A stretch of DNA of 64,000 bases from contig CALSOZ010000004.1 in NCBI GenBank assembly GCA_943788095.1, positions 62,001 through 126,000 on the forward strand. Reading direction: 5' to 3'. A program made the position numbers and the translations under genes. The notes beneath the pieces are model-generated. The model was not told the origin of the DNA, did not search any database, and saw only the letters and a list, made by a program, of their open reading frames with translations. Below, piece after piece: positions 62,128-64,000 of the stretch (positions are counted from its first letter, which is position 1; each line of letters opens with the position of its first letter). The DNA is from an uncultured Flavobacteriaceae bacterium. Lineage in GTDB: Bacteria; Bacteroidota; Bacteroidia; Flavobacteriales; Flavobacteriaceae.

Positions 62128-63438
62128 TTAAAATAATTTAGTTTGAAGCCATTTTTTTCGGTACGCTCCATTGGAGTCATAGCGCTCGGCTTGAAGTTTG
62201 ACATTAAACGTTCGATTTCGAGGGTCGTTTCCGACTCCTGAGACGTACATCCAATTGCCATAATTACTATGTACATCATAATCGATCAAAAGTGCTTCAA
62301 AGTACGCCGCACCAATGCGCCAATCCAATTGCAGTGTTTTGGAAAAATAGGAAGCGACATTTTGCCGACCTCTATTGCTCATCCAACCTGTTTTTTGTAA
62401 TTCAAGCATGTTTGCATTTACAAAATCATTTGAAGTGGTACCGTTGATCCATTGATCTACAAGCGCAACGTCCTGATTCCAGTCGTATGTTTTTTCTAGA
62501 ATCCCTTCGATTTTAAAAATATGAGAGCCATGTTTTAACGAAATATATTTAAAATAATCGCGCCAAATTAATTCGAAAACCATCCAATACGTTGAATCAT
62601 TTGCTCCATAAGTTGCTTCAAATTTTTTAACATTCCAGTAAATAGTTCGAGGGGAAAGACTTCCATTGGCTAGCCAAGCAGAAAATTTAGAACTATAATT
62701 GACACCGATCAATCCATTCCGAGTTTTTTTATAAACACCTAAGGCTTTACTTTCAAAAAAATAGGATTCAATTCGCAGGTTTCCCTGTGTTTCTCCGCCT
62801 TTAAATGGAAACGCCGATTCTGGGACTTGATGGGGCGTTTGATAGCCTAAAAAATCAAGAGTCGGTATGTTAGGTGTATTTTCTAAAAGATTTGTTTTTG
62901 GCATTTTTTCAGGAGCTACCAAAGGACGAATTTTAACCGATTTCTCAATGGCTTTTCTAAAATGAGTAAATACTCGAGGCGTATCCTTTGCTTCAAAATG
63001 AAGATCTTCTGGATGGTATAAAAATTGATTGTAATAAGATTTAAAATCAACCGTTTTTGAAATTGTATTGAGGCTCGATTGATAAGTTTTCACTTCTTCA
63101 GTTGTCCATTCATTTTGACGATAAACGGTGGTAATTTCATGCTCAGAAATCAGTTTGTTGAGACACTTTTCTGGTGCCTCATGCAAGACAATTAACGATA
63201 TATTGAGGCGTAGTAATTGTTGTTTGAGATCTTCTAAGGATTCAAGAAGGAATTGAGTGCGGAATACGGCAGTTTTTTTAAACCCATATTTTGTAGGTAT
63301 AAAAAATTTTGGATCTAAAAAATAAACACCGATGACTTTTTCAGACGATTCAACGGCTGCATTAAGGACGTAATTATCGACTGTTCTTAAATCATTTCCA
63401 AACCAAACTAAGCTTGTTTTTTTCGAAGACTGCTGCAT
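62128..63438 (-). CDS. DASH-family cryptochrome
   Basis: 436 aa. N-terminus TSLVWFGNDLRTVDNYVLNAA; C-terminal FAD part ending GNWMYVSGVGNDPRNRTFNVKLQAERYD is the DASH signature. It repairs dimers in single-stranded DNA or senses light. Its start overlaps the DUF2256 gene end by 31 bp, so translation is coupled. Followed without gap by the Fe-S photolyase. Confidence 0.95.
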   Translation of the reverse strand: MQQSSKKTSLVWFGNDLRTVDNYVLNAAVESSEKVIGVYFLDPKFFIPTKYGFKKTAVFRTQFLLESLEDLKQQLLRLNISLIVLHEAPEKCLNKLISEHEITTVYRQNEWTTEEVKTYQSSLNTISKTVDFKSYYNQFLYHPEDLHFEAKDTPRVFTHFRKAIEKSVKIRPLVAPEKMPKTNLLENTPNIPTLDFLGYQTPHQVPESAFPFKGGETQGNLRIESYFFESKALGVYKKTRNGLIGVNYSSKFSAWLANGSLSPRTIYWNVKKFEATYGANDSTYWMVFELIWRDYFKYISLKHGSHIFKIEGILEKTYDWNQDVALVDQWINGTTSNDFVNANMLELQKTGWMSNRGRQNVASYFSKTLQLDWRIGAAYFEALLIDYDVHSNYGNWMYVSGVGNDPRNRTFNVKLQAERYDSNGAYRKKWLQTKLF

Positions 63439-63548
63439 TTTTTACTACAATATTTAACGGATTCCCAGTTTTTCTCCCATTTTTTTCGCCATGTGAAAGG
63501 TCGATTGCATTGAATGCAAATTTTGCTGGGGAGAAACTGTTTTTTCAA
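63408..63548 (-). CDS. DUF2256 zinc-ribbon small protein
   Basis: The track ORF (63614) is too long; a TTG at 63548 gives MKKQFLPSKICIQCNRPFTW, 46 aa, the usual DUF2256 length. Two Cys pairs (ICIQCNRPF and VKYCSKKCSSLR) bind zinc. Well-known neighbour of cryptochromes. Alternative: start farther upstream, but that would overlap the flavin reductase stop. Function unknown. Confidence 0.75.
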   Translation of the reverse strand: MKKQFLPSKICIQCNRPFTWRKKWEKNWESVKYCSKKCSSLRKKQA

Positions 63549-63561
63549 TGTGAATGCATCT

Positions 63562-64000
63562 TTATTTTTTTGGGCGCTGGTATTCGATTCGTTGTTTAAG
63601 CGATGGCAAGGCATAGCCGTCCAGGCCGTTGATCGCCACTATATTTGCTTTCGCTAAATCGACAAATCCATCCGCTTCTACAATATCATCTTTGATATAT
63701 AAATCCTTTATCTCCGCAATAAGTTGAACCGTATTATTGGCTTTGATGATGTATTCCTCACAATAGGTGAGTGCCATTTGAATGGGGGCTCCTTTTACAA
63801 ACGGCGCATGCCAATCATTTTTGTATTCTTCCTCCAGTTTTGTAATGTCAAATTCTGAGATCCCTTTATCATATTTAGCTGAGGTATGGTGTGCCTGCTC
63901 AATAATATCTAAATGGATATGATTCACTGTGAATTGGCCTGTTTCTTTGATGTTTTCGTACGTATTTCTGGGCACATCACTCACGGGTCTAAATACAATT
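63562..64000 (-). CDS. Flavin reductase-family protein, 5' end cut by window edge
   Basis: The track starts at a GTG (63984), but the frame continues open to the edge: upstream codons read IVFRPVSDVPRNTYENIKE, which is the family's conserved strand. So the gene is truncated. Contains GQFTVNHIHLDIIEQAHHTSA, PIQMALTYCEEYII and ends YQRPKK. FMN-binding split barrel; it reduces or binds flavin, possibly providing reduced flavin to the photolyases. First visible gene of the cluster; upstream part unseen. Confidence 0.85.
   Translation of the reverse strand, partial: IVFRPVSDVPRNTYENIKETGQFTVNHIHLDIIEQAHHTSAKYDKGISEFDITKLEEEYKNDWHAPFVKGAPIQMALTYCEEYIIKANNTVQLIAEIKDLYIKDDIVEADGFVDLAKANIVAINGLDGYALPSLKQRIEYQRPKK

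Noticed and set aside
1-64000. CRISPR array, prophage, restriction or toxin-antitoxin system
   Set aside because: No regular spaced repeats, phage structural set, methylase, cas gene or typical toxin-antitoxin pair was seen in the translated frames.

Overview
The window is a stretch of a low-GC, AT-rich chromosome from a member of the Bacteroidota, almost certainly family Flavobacteriaceae. The evidence is the family content (BatA, PorV-era style TonB receptor with CarboxypepD_reg-like N-terminus, DUF4834, DUF4290, DUF4442, Lacal_2735, head-GIN/PspC proteins), the lack of strong Shine-Dalgarno sites, and repeated TAnnTTTG -7 boxes just upstream of starts. No rRNA, tRNA, CRISPR array, prophage or complete insertion sequence was seen. 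The genus cannot be told from the sequence alone.

Layout. 1-10 kb: a truncated TonB-dependent receptor; arsC-prfB (with an intact programmed +1 frameshift that the ORF track misses); threonine aldolase; an oligopeptidase B lipoprotein; then a pair of PLP enzymes (CysK-fold plus alpha-oxoamine synthase) followed by a convergent GNAT-like acyltransferase, which I read as a candidate sulfonolipid (capnine) or sphingolipid locus. 10-15 kb: DUF4834, YfhO membrane protein and GT4 glycosyltransferase operon. 15-26 kb: uvrA, a sigma factor and a 47-aa protein, then a probable inserted segment (small heat-shock protein, acidic lipoprotein, esterase-TPR) bordered by short intergenic repeats, then nth, bcp, a conserved unknown and an MBL hydrolase. 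26-36 kb is mostly minus strand: BatA / degenerate dihydroorotase / membrane protein / esterase operon; S10 peptidase followed by a glycosyltransferase gene that looks frameshifted; a PadR-PspC-DUF2807 envelope module. 36-38.5 kb: two related secreted repeat/tail-like genes, one broken by an in-frame TGA at a Trp position, the other an apparent in-frame fusion with an internal signal peptide. 39-49 kb: DUF4442, OxyR, M3 peptidase, PPIase, Nudix, acyltransferase, an ECF sigma plus membrane partner, DUF1684, Cu/Zn SOD, HU. 49-55 kb: fmt-recQ-ATPase operon, DUF493-DUF4290-murA-phnA.

55-64 kb is a long co-directional minus-strand cluster of fourteen genes with tiny gaps or overlaps: three different photolyase/cryptochrome proteins (class I-like photolyase, Fe-S bacterial photolyase-related protein, DASH cryptochrome), GTP cyclohydrolase I, TIGR03643, DUF2256, flavin reductase, SDR, glutathione peroxidase, TspO, SRPBCC and small unknowns. 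It reads as a light- and photo-oxidation-response operon; an internal promoter at about 60.53 kb has repeated TGTTWAAT-type boxes over its upstream part that may be a regulator site.

The most notable items are the candidate sulfonolipid locus, the light-response operon and its operator-like repeats, the metal-ligand-free dihydroorotase homologue, a MurA with Asp instead of the fosfomycin-target Cys, and several broken or fused genes (GT2, TGA-interrupted surface protein, dual-signal-peptide fusion). No clearly new defence or mobile system was found.
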